Source: Parabacteroides goldsteinii
GTDB taxonomy: Bacteria; Bacteroidota; Bacteroidia; Bacteroidales; Tannerellaceae
Direction of reading: 5' to 3'
DNA: 64,000 nt
NCBI RefSeq assembly: GCF_015550595.1
Contig: NZ_JADNBB010000009.1
Coordinates: 62,001 to 126,000, forward strand
The position numbers and the translations under genes were made by a program. Below the pieces are notes generated by a model. That model saw nothing but the letters and a program-made list of their open reading frames with translations, was not told the DNA's origin and did no database searches. Below, one piece after another: positions 45,501-52,600 of the stretch. Within the stretch, counting starts at the first letter, position 1. Every line of letters starts with the position of its first letter.

Positions 45501-45746
45501 ATATCCGAGAGAGGATACCACCAACAGGGTGGCAGGTGAAGGAACAGTCAGTTCGAAGTTACCGTCTGCATCAGTCGCCACTCCGTTTGTAGTACCTTTC
45601 TCTACTACGGTGGCGAAAGGCATAGTGGTATTATCTTCCCCATTTATCACTTGTCCTTTCACTATGATTTGTGCATTCAAACCCACTGTAAATAACAACA
45701 GGAGGATTATTAGCGGAGGCTTTATCAGGTAAACTTTACTTTTCAT
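42549..45746 (-). CDS. SusC-like TonB-dependent outer-membrane receptor
   Basis: A 1065-residue receptor. Signal peptide (PPLIILLLLFTVGLNAQ), CarboxypepD_reg-like domain (about 28-105), TonB-box-like LDEVVVTALGISREKKALSYSV, plug with VLVRGVSSLLGNNQPLYVIDGTPI and TALYGSRANNGVILITTKKG, barrel ending in VGIKF. The LGI(S/K)R(E/D)KKAL(S/G)YS signature is shared with the first receptor of the window and marks this subtype. No STN domain. A -7 box lies 36 bases upstream. Confidence 0.94.
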   Translation of the reverse strand: MKSKVYLIKPPLIILLLLFTVGLNAQIIVKGQVINGEDNTTMPFATVVEKGTTNGVATDADGNFELTVPSPATLLVVSSLGYKNQEVKAGSGVPMRIILTPDLQQLDEVVVTALGISREKKALSYSVQDLKGEELTRSRQTNAIGLLSGKVAGLQVTTSGGALGGSSRVLVRGVSSLLGNNQPLYVIDGTPIDNAELSSSTTAVGYGDKDYGNTAADINPDDIESMSVLKGASATALYGSRANNGVILITTKKGSNKNRTEISVSTGVSFDTQARRNFPEMQKLYGGGASNQQTFNQVTIDGQTYNVPAYAIDESWGPRYNGQQVLSWENLYPENPSLYLKTKEWKYPDHDLMYFFKTGVSFDNNISVRGGNDITTFRVSYSNRTSTGTTPNSHLQRNNLSAGGSVKQGNFLFTASVNYMNTGVKGRPWTGTSNRNVMTQAYSWGQNQVDYKELSDYRRPDGSQRLWNVTAWNNLAPKYIDNPYWAANMSYSDEKRNRVYGNAGMEWNIIDGLKATAKVHGDIYTYALEDRIAVYSRTTSKYSENIQRFQEFNYEGILHYNKDVKDFRFTAFAGVNLMSQRRNLNNAETQGGLIIPEYYNLSNAGSVSNIEKTYRKEIRSLFGSINVGWKNMLFLDATFRNDWSSTLPADDNSYFYPSFSGSFIFSELNAIKEYPWLTFGKLRLGWAQVGNDTDPYSLSRAYEYTGSSFAGVPGYALDVTLNNARLKPELTHSVEAGLELKFWNNRAGLDLTYYNNRTKNQIMRVPLAASSGYTSQWMNAGEISNKGVELVATIVPVRTPDFQWEAIFNWSKNINRVEKLNGDLQTLQIASSFVDLHATVGSPYGELTGFNYVYDAQGNRVVNSQGVYVKTAQTESLGSILPDWLGGMRNSFRYKNFDFGFLIDVRSGGHFYSVTHEYGMYSGTLASTAAGGIRENGLVLEGVQGDVTFNPDGSYQVSNVRPNDVQVSAFDWGRSHSSGVQAQNVFSASYVKLREISAGYTIPLANRSVVRDLRVSAFANNVWTIWKANKYFDPDFTQSSGNVQGLDGGNIPSPVTYGFTVGIKF

Positions 45747-45781
45747 TTTTATTCATTTAAATTATTAACCTTCTGTCTCTG

Positions 45782-45789
45782 CAAAAATA
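45782..45789 (-). promoter_or_regulatory. -7 box for third susC
   Basis: TATTTTTG on the minus strand, 36 bases before the ATG; no clear -33. Confidence 0.5.
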
Positions 45790-45878
45790 GATGAACGGAT
45801 CACGGTGGGAAATACCATATTCAGGGTATATTCATTCTTATAATCTGACTCGTTCCAGTCATTGTACTATAAATAAAA

Positions 45879-45915
45879 AGGTGTGTCCGTTGTATTACTC
45901 ATACCGGACACACCT
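45879..45915 (-). terminator. Terminator of the purF-like/carAB operon
   Basis: AGGTGTGTCCG (45879-45889) and CGGACACACCT (45905-45915), 15-base loop. On the minus strand the stem is followed by TTTTTATTTAT, and it begins 24 bases past the carB stop. Confidence 0.85.
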
Positions 45916-45938
45916 CGTTATTTAATTAATTCAAATGC

Positions 45939-48900
45939 TTATTTATACTCCTGCCAACTCTTGATCTGAATATCGTCGATACTTAAAGTACAGAATGCTT
46001 CGATAAAGGCACTTGCCAAACGGGCATTAGTGATCAGTGGAACATTCAGGTCGGTAGCGGCACGGCGGATTTTGTAGCCGTTATCCAGTTCACCGGCTGA
46101 AAGGTCACGCGGGATGTTGACTACCATGTCGATCTTCTTTTCATGCAACATGGTGAGTGCCTGCGGCTGTTTACCTTCTTCACTCGGCCAGTAAACCTGC
46201 GTGCTCGGGATATTATTTTCTTCCAGAAAACGGTGTGTACCGCCGGTTGCAAATAAGCTATAACCTTTATTGGCAAGCTTCCTGGCTGCATCCAGCATCG
46301 CGACTTTCTGTTTCGGTGTTCCGGTAGATAATAGGATATTCTTTGCCGGGATACGCTGTCCGACTGCTAACATACTGGTAAGAACTGCTTCCGAAAGATC
46401 ATCACCGATACAACCGACCTCACCGGTAGATGCCATATCCACACCCAGAACCGGATCGGCTTTCTGCAAGCGGTTGAACGAGAACTGGGATGCCTTGATA
46501 CCTACATAATCCAGGTCGAACGCATTCTTATGCGGTTTTTCGACAGGCAAGCCCAACATGATACGGGTAGCCAACTCGATAAAGTTTATCTTCAGGACCT
46601 TACTTACGAACGGGAAGCTACGCGAGGCACGGAGGTTACATTCGATCACCTTGATATCGTTATCTTTCGCCAGATACTGGATATTGAACGGGCCGGAGAT
46701 ATTCAGTTCCTTCGCAATCTGCTTGCTGATACGTTTGATACGGCGAACCGTCTCCACATACAACTTCTGCGCAGGGAACTGGATCGTAGCATCACCGGAA
46801 TGGACTCCTGCAAACTCGATATGCTCGCTGATCGCATACATCACGATCTCGCCATGATCGGCTACGGCATCCATCTCTACCTCCTTGGCATGTTCGATGA
46901 ACTGGCTTACTACCACCGGATGCTTCTTGCTGACGTTAGCCGCCAGTTGCAGGAAGCGTTCCAACTCTTCCTGATTGGAGCAGACATTCATAGCTGCACC
47001 ACTCAGTACGTAACTCGGACGAACCAAGACAGGGAAACCGACTTCCTCTACAAACTGATTTATATCGTCCATGCTACTCAACTCTTTCCAGCGCGGCTGA
47101 TCCACACCGATACGGTCGAGCATGGCGGAGAACTTCTCACGGTCTTCCGCATTGTCGATACTCTTCGCTGATGTTCCGAGGATGTTGACGTGCTGTTCGT
47201 CCAGGCGCATCGCCAGGTTGTTCGGAATCTGGCCTCCGGTAGAGACGATCACACCGTGCGGATTCTCCAGTTCGAGGATATCCATTACACGTTCGAATGT
47301 CAGCTCGTCGAAGTAGAGGCGATCACACATATCGTAGTCGGTCGAAACCGTCTCCGGGTTGTAATTTATCATGACGGAGCGCCAACCTTCCTTGCGGATC
47401 GTGTTGAGTGCCTGCACACCACACCAGTCGAACTCTACCGAACTACCGATACGGTAAGCACCCGACCCCAGTACCACGATGGAACGTCTGTCGCCAACAT
47501 ATTGCACATCATTTTCCGTACCACTGTAAGTCAGATACAGATAGTTGGTCTGTGCCGGGTATTCAGCAGCCAGCGTATCGATTTGCTTTACTACCGGAAG
47601 GATACCACGGTATTTACGATCCTGGCGCACCTGGAGGATTGCTTTTTCACCGTCTTCCATCTGTTCTTTGAAGATGGCACGGGCAATCTGGAAATCAGAG
47701 AAACCTTGCTTCTTCGCCAGACGGAACAGGTTGTCGGGAATATCGATTATCCTGCTGAAACTTTCCAAAGCCCCCGCTGTCTGGATAATATTATATAGTT
47801 TTTGGAGGAACCATTTGTCGATCTTTGTCAGATCATGGATCTGGTCGATCGTATAGCCGGCACGGAAAGCCTTGCTGATTACGAAGATACGACGGTCTGT
47901 CGGTTCGTTCAACGCTTTGTCGATATCGGGGATCACCAGTTCCTTGTTTTCCACGAAGCCGTGCATTCCCTGTCCGATCATACGCAGACCTTTCTGGATA
48001 GCTTCTTCAAACGTACGGCCGATAGCCATCACCTCTCCTACCGACTTCATGCTGGAACCCAATTCACGGGCAACGCCGTGAAACTTACCCAAGTCCCAGC
48101 GAGGGATCTTACAAACCACATAGTCGAGCGCCGGTTCGAAGAAGGCGCTTGTTGTCTTTGTCACCGAGTTCTTCAGGTCGAACAGGCCGTAGCCCAAACC
48201 TAACTTGGCAGCAACGAAAGCCAGCGGATAGCCGGTTGCCTTCGAGGCCAGTGCAGAAGAACGGCTCAGACGGGCGTTCACCTCGATCACACGGTAGTCT
48301 TCCGACTCCGGATCGTAGGCGTACTGAACGTTACACTCACCCACGATACCGATATGGCGGATGATGCGGATAGCCAGTTCACGCAGCTTATGATAGTCCG
48401 TATTGGTCAGTGTCTGTGAAGGGGCGATTACGATAGACTCGCCGGTATGGATTCCCAGCGGGTCGAAATTTTCCATATTACAAACCGTGATGCAGTTGTC
48501 AAAACGGTCGCGCACCACTTCATATTCGACCTCTTTCCAACCTTTCAGGCTCTTCTCAACCAATACCTGAGGAGAGAAAGAGAAAGCTTTTTCAACCAGT
48601 AGATCCAATTCCTCTTCATTATCGCAGAAGCCCGAACCCAGACCACCCAGCGCATAAGCGGCACGAACGATCACCGGATATCCCAGGCTGGCGGCAGCAC
48701 GACGGGCATCGGCTACATTCTCCACCGCTTCGCTCTTGATCGTCTTTACATCGATCTCGTCAAGCTTGCGGACAAAAAGCTCACGGTCTTCCGTATCCAT
48801 GATAGCCTGTACCGGGGTACCCAATACACGAACGTTATATTTTTCAAGTACACCACTCTGGTAAAGCGCTACCCCGCAGTTCAGCGCAGTCTGGCCGCCG

Positions 48901-49163
48901 AACGCCAGTAGAATACCTTCAGGATGTTCTTTTTCGATCACTTTTTCCACAAAGAAAGGAGTAACGGGCAGGAAATAAACTGTGTCCGCAACTCCTTCCG
49001 AAGTCTGTACCGTTGCAATGTTAGGATTGATAAGCACCGTTTGAATGCCTTCTTCCTTGATGGCTTTCAACGCCTGACTGCCTGAATAATCAAACTCGCC
49101 CGCCTCACCGATCTTGAGGGCACCGGAACCTAGTATCAGGACTTTCTTTATATCTTCTTTCAT
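45939..49163 (-). CDS. carB: Carbamoyl-phosphate synthase large subunit
   Basis: A 1074-residue subunit making carbamoyl phosphate from bicarbonate, ammonia (from CarA) and two ATP, for pyrimidines and arginine. Two homologous ATP-grasp halves (LILGSGALKIGEAGEFDYSGSQA; VVLGSGAYRIGSSVEFDWCGVQA) followed by a C-terminal MGS-like allosteric domain (LFATGGTHRFLEENNIP). The start MKEDIKKVLILGSG agrees with the family; the frame extends 34 codons further up but that part is repeat-like spacer DNA. Last gene of the purF-like-carA-carB operon. Confidence 0.96.
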   Translation of the reverse strand: MKEDIKKVLILGSGALKIGEAGEFDYSGSQALKAIKEEGIQTVLINPNIATVQTSEGVADTVYFLPVTPFFVEKVIEKEHPEGILLAFGGQTALNCGVALYQSGVLEKYNVRVLGTPVQAIMDTEDRELFVRKLDEIDVKTIKSEAVENVADARRAAASLGYPVIVRAAYALGGLGSGFCDNEEELDLLVEKAFSFSPQVLVEKSLKGWKEVEYEVVRDRFDNCITVCNMENFDPLGIHTGESIVIAPSQTLTNTDYHKLRELAIRIIRHIGIVGECNVQYAYDPESEDYRVIEVNARLSRSSALASKATGYPLAFVAAKLGLGYGLFDLKNSVTKTTSAFFEPALDYVVCKIPRWDLGKFHGVARELGSSMKSVGEVMAIGRTFEEAIQKGLRMIGQGMHGFVENKELVIPDIDKALNEPTDRRIFVISKAFRAGYTIDQIHDLTKIDKWFLQKLYNIIQTAGALESFSRIIDIPDNLFRLAKKQGFSDFQIARAIFKEQMEDGEKAILQVRQDRKYRGILPVVKQIDTLAAEYPAQTNYLYLTYSGTENDVQYVGDRRSIVVLGSGAYRIGSSVEFDWCGVQALNTIRKEGWRSVMINYNPETVSTDYDMCDRLYFDELTFERVMDILELENPHGVIVSTGGQIPNNLAMRLDEQHVNILGTSAKSIDNAEDREKFSAMLDRIGVDQPRWKELSSMDDINQFVEEVGFPVLVRPSYVLSGAAMNVCSNQEELERFLQLAANVSKKHPVVVSQFIEHAKEVEMDAVADHGEIVMYAISEHIEFAGVHSGDATIQFPAQKLYVETVRRIKRISKQIAKELNISGPFNIQYLAKDNDIKVIECNLRASRSFPFVSKVLKINFIELATRIMLGLPVEKPHKNAFDLDYVGIKASQFSFNRLQKADPVLGVDMASTGEVGCIGDDLSEAVLTSMLAVGQRIPAKNILLSTGTPKQKVAMLDAARKLANKGYSLFATGGTHRFLEENNIPSTQVYWPSEEGKQPQALTMLHEKKIDMVVNIPRDLSAGELDNGYKIRRAATDLNVPLITNARLASAFIEAFCTLSIDDIQIKSWQEYK

Positions 49164-49361
49164 ATTGACCTTATTTTTCTTGTTAACACTTTTTAGGCGC
49201 ACTGACTCACCAACGTTGGCGAGCCTGGCTCGCTGACTCCGGAGAGGGATTGTCGCTGCCCCCACTTAGGAGGTGTCTCTACCGTTAGCGAAGAAGCTTC
49301 GCTTGTTCACGCAAAGGAGTGTTGCCTGATCGCGCAAAGATGCATCACCTCCATTCCTCTT
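49164..49361 (-). other. Structured spacer between carA and carB
   Basis: A 198-base spacer unlike the other gene junctions, fairly GC-rich and full of inverted repeats: GCGAGCC/GGCTCGC (49219-49233), GCGAAG/CTTCGC (49288-49302) and distant GGAGGTG (49269-49275)/CACCTCC (49346-49352). No supported gene. Could be a repeat element or an RNA structure tuning carB. Confidence 0.45.
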
Positions 49362-50447
49362 TTACAGTAACTCGACAAATTTATCGAACATAAACTCCGT
49401 ATCCGTCGGTCCGCTACATGCTTCGGGATGGAACTGGGAGGAGAAGAAAGGCTTCGTTTTGTGTTTGATACCTTCGTTCGTACCGTCATTCATATTGATA
49501 AAGAGTGGTTCCCAATCAGTACCCAGCGTTGTGTTATCCACCGCGTACCCATGATTCTGTGAGGTGATAAAACACTTTTCCGTTCCTACCATACGCACCG
49601 GCTGATTATGGCTGCGGTGTCCGTATTTCAGTTTATAGATAGAGGCTCCACCGGCCTTGGCCAACAGCTGGTTACCCATGCAGATACCGCAGATCGGCTT
49701 ATCGCCACTCAAAGCTTTACGGATATTTTGAACAGCAGCATCGCAGGTATCCGGGTCACCGGGGCCATTGCTGATAAACAGGCCGTCATATTCCAGTGTA
49801 TTGAAATCATAGTTCCAGGGAACCCGGATCACAGTCACATTCCGTTTCAGCAGGCTGCGGATGATGTTATGCTTCACCCCGCAATCCACCAGGACGACCC
49901 GTTTCTTTCCTTCGCCTTCCCCGTAAGTGATCACCTCCTTACAAGAGACTTTGTCGACGTAATTCACATTTCCGTATTGTCCGAAGTCGGTAAGGTCAGT
50001 CTTTGCGTCACCGATGACGATCTTTCCCATCATCACCCCATGTTCACGCAATTTCTTGGTCAGGGCACGTGTATCGATTCCGTAAATTCCCGGTATTCCT
50101 TCTTCCTTCAACCAGCTTCCCAGACTTTCTTCAGCATTCCAATGACTGTATTCATGGCTGTAATCGCTTACGATAATGGCATCTGCATGAATCTTTTCAC
50201 TCTCCATGAAAGTAGCTATCCCATCCGCACCGAACGTGCGGGCCGGCACACCATAATTACCCACCAACGGATATGTTAACACCATCAACTGACCGGCATA
50301 AGAAGGGTCGGTCAAGCTTTCCGGATAACCCGTCATCGCAGTGTTGAACACTACTTCGCCGGTCACCTCCTTTTCGTAGCCGAAAGAAAAGCCACGAAAA
50401 ACAGTTCCGTCGTCTAAGATCAAAGTTGCTGTTTTTTCTCTTTGCAT
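49362..50447 (-). CDS. carA: Carbamoyl-phosphate synthase small subunit
   Basis: A 361-residue glutaminase subunit that feeds ammonia to CarB. N-terminal CPSase domain (LILDDGTVFRGFSFG, VFNTAMTGYPESLTDPSY) and a C-terminal class I glutamine amidotransferase with nucleophile Cys in GICMGNQLLA, ITSQNHGYAV and the His-Glu pair in SSQFHPEACSGP. Its start overlaps the end of the purF-like gene by 28 bases, so the genes are co-transcribed. Confidence 0.96.
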   Translation of the reverse strand: MQREKTATLILDDGTVFRGFSFGYEKEVTGEVVFNTAMTGYPESLTDPSYAGQLMVLTYPLVGNYGVPARTFGADGIATFMESEKIHADAIIVSDYSHEYSHWNAEESLGSWLKEEGIPGIYGIDTRALTKKLREHGVMMGKIVIGDAKTDLTDFGQYGNVNYVDKVSCKEVITYGEGEGKKRVVLVDCGVKHNIIRSLLKRNVTVIRVPWNYDFNTLEYDGLFISNGPGDPDTCDAAVQNIRKALSGDKPICGICMGNQLLAKAGGASIYKLKYGHRSHNQPVRMVGTEKCFITSQNHGYAVDNTTLGTDWEPLFINMNDGTNEGIKHKTKPFFSSQFHPEACSGPTDTEFMFDKFVELL

Positions 50448-52351
50448 AAATAAAAACTTACGTTTGAGTTGATTAAATATTCTTCTTCCATATAATTAAT
50501 GAAGGCGTTGTTTACCAGCCGTGCCCCTCCGGGAGTCGGATAATCGCCGGAGAAATACCAGTCGCCCGGATGATCGGGACAAGAGGCATGCAGACCTTCA
50601 AGCGTCTGATAGACGATCTCGACCTTTGCCCGTGTACCAGCCGGGGTAAGCAACTCTACCATCTTGGCAGAGATTTCCTCATCGGTAAACGGTACATATA
50701 TCTCCTTCACATAGTTGACGATCGGACCATCCTTCTGCGCCTGTTGCTTTTTCGCCTTCTGATAGGCTTCTGTCAGAACAGACTCCATACCACGGTCTTT
50801 CAGCAAAGCCACTGCCGCCCGGAATGCGATAAACTCATTCATACGCGACATATCGATTCCGTAATAGTCCGGATAGCGGACCTGAGGCGATGAAGAGACG
50901 ATCACGATCTTCTTCGGATGCAAGCGGTCTAAGATGCCGATAATACTCTGTTTTAGTGTTGTTCCCCTTACGATGCTATCATCTATAACAACCAGATTAT
51001 CGACAAAAGGTTCGATGCTTCCATAGGTTATATCATATACATGGGCTGCCAGATCGTTACGGCTGTTTCCTTCGGCGATAAAGGTACGTAATTTTATATC
51101 CTTAATCGCTACTTTTTCAGCACGAACACGCATGGAAAGTATCTGGTCGAGCTCTTCTTCCTGCAAAAGGTGACTGCGGTCAGCAATCCATTCCTTTTTT
51201 AGTTTGTTCAGGTGGTTGTTCAATCCTTCCTGCATACCGAAATAGGCCACTTCAGCCGTGTTGGGAATAAAAGAGAAGACAGTGTGCCTGATATCATGAT
51301 CGACTGCTTTCAATATCGGTTGCACCAGGTTCTCCCCCAACCGCTTACGTTCGCGGTAGATATCCACATCACTACCACGGGAAAAATAAATACGTTCGAA
51401 CGAACAGGCTTTATTCTCCTTCGGTTGCACGATCTGTGAGGTTCCGAACCGACCTTCCTTGCTGATAAAGACTGCTTCTCCGGGATTCAGTTCTTTTATA
51501 TCTTCAGCCTGTACATTCAGGGCCGTCTGGATAACCGGACGTTCGGAAGCCAGTACCATGATTTCATCGTCTACATAATAAAAAGCCGGGCGTATCCCCC
51601 ACGGGTCGCGCACACTGAAGGACTCACCGCTACCTGTCAAGCCACAGATCACGAATCCTCCGTCCCAGGTCGGCACACATCGTTTCAGTACATTCGATAG
51701 GTCGACATGTGCTTCAATAGCGTTTGTGATCTCCATTCCTTTCAGTCCCTCACCTTCATATTTCTGATACAGGCGCTCTACCTCACGATCCAGGCGGTGT
51801 CCCATCTGTTCGAGCATGATATAGGTATCGGAATACTTACGCGGATGTTGTCCGATAGCCGTAATCTCTTCAAAAATATCGTTTACGTTAGTGAGGTTGA
51901 AATTACCGCAAAGAGCGAGGTTCTTGGCTCTCCAGTTGTTGCGGCGTAAAAAAGGATGGACGTAGGAAATACCGGACTTACCGGTGGTGCTGTAACGGAG
52001 ATGACCCATATAAAGTTCTCCGGCGAAAGGAAGATTTGCTTTAGCAAAAAGCGGATCGTTTAATTTACCGGGCGGTAAATCTTTGTAATGTTCGTGAAGG
52101 GCTGCGAATATCTCGGTTATAGCTCCTGTTCCTAATGCTCGTTCCCGAAACATATATTCTTCACCGGGGTTTGCTTCTAACTTTACACAGGCTAAACCGG
52201 CCCCTTCCTGCCCCCGGTTATGCTGCTTCTCCATCAGTAAATAGAGTTTATTCAACCCATACATCCAGGTACCATACTTTTGATGATAATATTCTAAAGG
52301 CTTCAGTAACCGGACCATGGCGACTCCACACTCATGTTTAAGTTGTTCCAT
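50420..52351 (-). CDS. purF: Amidophosphoribosyltransferase, long PurF-like form
   Basis: A 643-residue enzyme expected to make 5-phosphoribosylamine from PRPP and glutamine, first step of purine synthesis. The N-terminal Ntn-glutaminase begins EQLKHECGVAM with Cys8 as nucleophile after a seven-residue propeptide, then NRGQEGAGLA and GHLRYSTTG. The PRPP loop is intact: NLVVIDDSIVRGTT. It is over 100 residues longer than E. coli PurF, with an insertion before the NRGQEG motif and a distinct C-terminus (PGDWYFSGDYPTPGGARLV). Grouping with carAB is not the usual purine context; a second, shorter PurF may exist elsewhere. Confidence 0.85.
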   Translation of the reverse strand: MEQLKHECGVAMVRLLKPLEYYHQKYGTWMYGLNKLYLLMEKQHNRGQEGAGLACVKLEANPGEEYMFRERALGTGAITEIFAALHEHYKDLPPGKLNDPLFAKANLPFAGELYMGHLRYSTTGKSGISYVHPFLRRNNWRAKNLALCGNFNLTNVNDIFEEITAIGQHPRKYSDTYIMLEQMGHRLDREVERLYQKYEGEGLKGMEITNAIEAHVDLSNVLKRCVPTWDGGFVICGLTGSGESFSVRDPWGIRPAFYYVDDEIMVLASERPVIQTALNVQAEDIKELNPGEAVFISKEGRFGTSQIVQPKENKACSFERIYFSRGSDVDIYRERKRLGENLVQPILKAVDHDIRHTVFSFIPNTAEVAYFGMQEGLNNHLNKLKKEWIADRSHLLQEEELDQILSMRVRAEKVAIKDIKLRTFIAEGNSRNDLAAHVYDITYGSIEPFVDNLVVIDDSIVRGTTLKQSIIGILDRLHPKKIVIVSSSPQVRYPDYYGIDMSRMNEFIAFRAAVALLKDRGMESVLTEAYQKAKKQQAQKDGPIVNYVKEIYVPFTDEEISAKMVELLTPAGTRAKVEIVYQTLEGLHASCPDHPGDWYFSGDYPTPGGARLVNNAFINYMEEEYLINSNVSFYLCKEKKQQL

Positions 52352-52378
52352 CTGGTTCTATCTTGTTTATTTCGACCA

Positions 52379-52386
52379 CAAAGATA
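52379..52386 (-). promoter_or_regulatory. Proximal -7 box of purF-like operon
   Basis: TATCTTTG on the minus strand, 28 bases before the ATG; the -33 match is poor. Confidence 0.55.
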
Positions 52387-52556
52387 CGTACTTTATCAAA
52401 CACAATGTTCATATTAATGCAAAATAATTGACACATTAATAGAAATAATCATTTTATCCAGCATTTAGTTAAAATATTATATATTTCCGTATTGTTTCGA
52501 CAAAGTAACAAACAAAAAGGAGAAGGAAGCCACGGGATGTAAATTGTAAGAATGGG

Positions 52557-52583
52557 CAAAGATATACTAATAGTATATTAGCA
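52557..52583 (-). promoter_or_regulatory. Distal promoter of purF-like operon with palindrome
   Basis: Minus-strand TTG (52580-52582), about 17 bases, TATCTTTG (52557-52564). The spacer is almost filled by a perfect 17-bp palindrome, ATATACTA-N-TAGTATAT (52562-52578). Transcription from here gives a leader of about 200 bases before the purF-like gene. Confidence 0.5.
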
Positions 52584-52600
52584 ACTTTAACAAAAAAGAC

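Noticed and set aside
49164-49265. N-terminal extension of CarB
   Set aside because: The 34 extra codons translate repeat-rich spacer DNA; CarB homologs begin at the MKED position.
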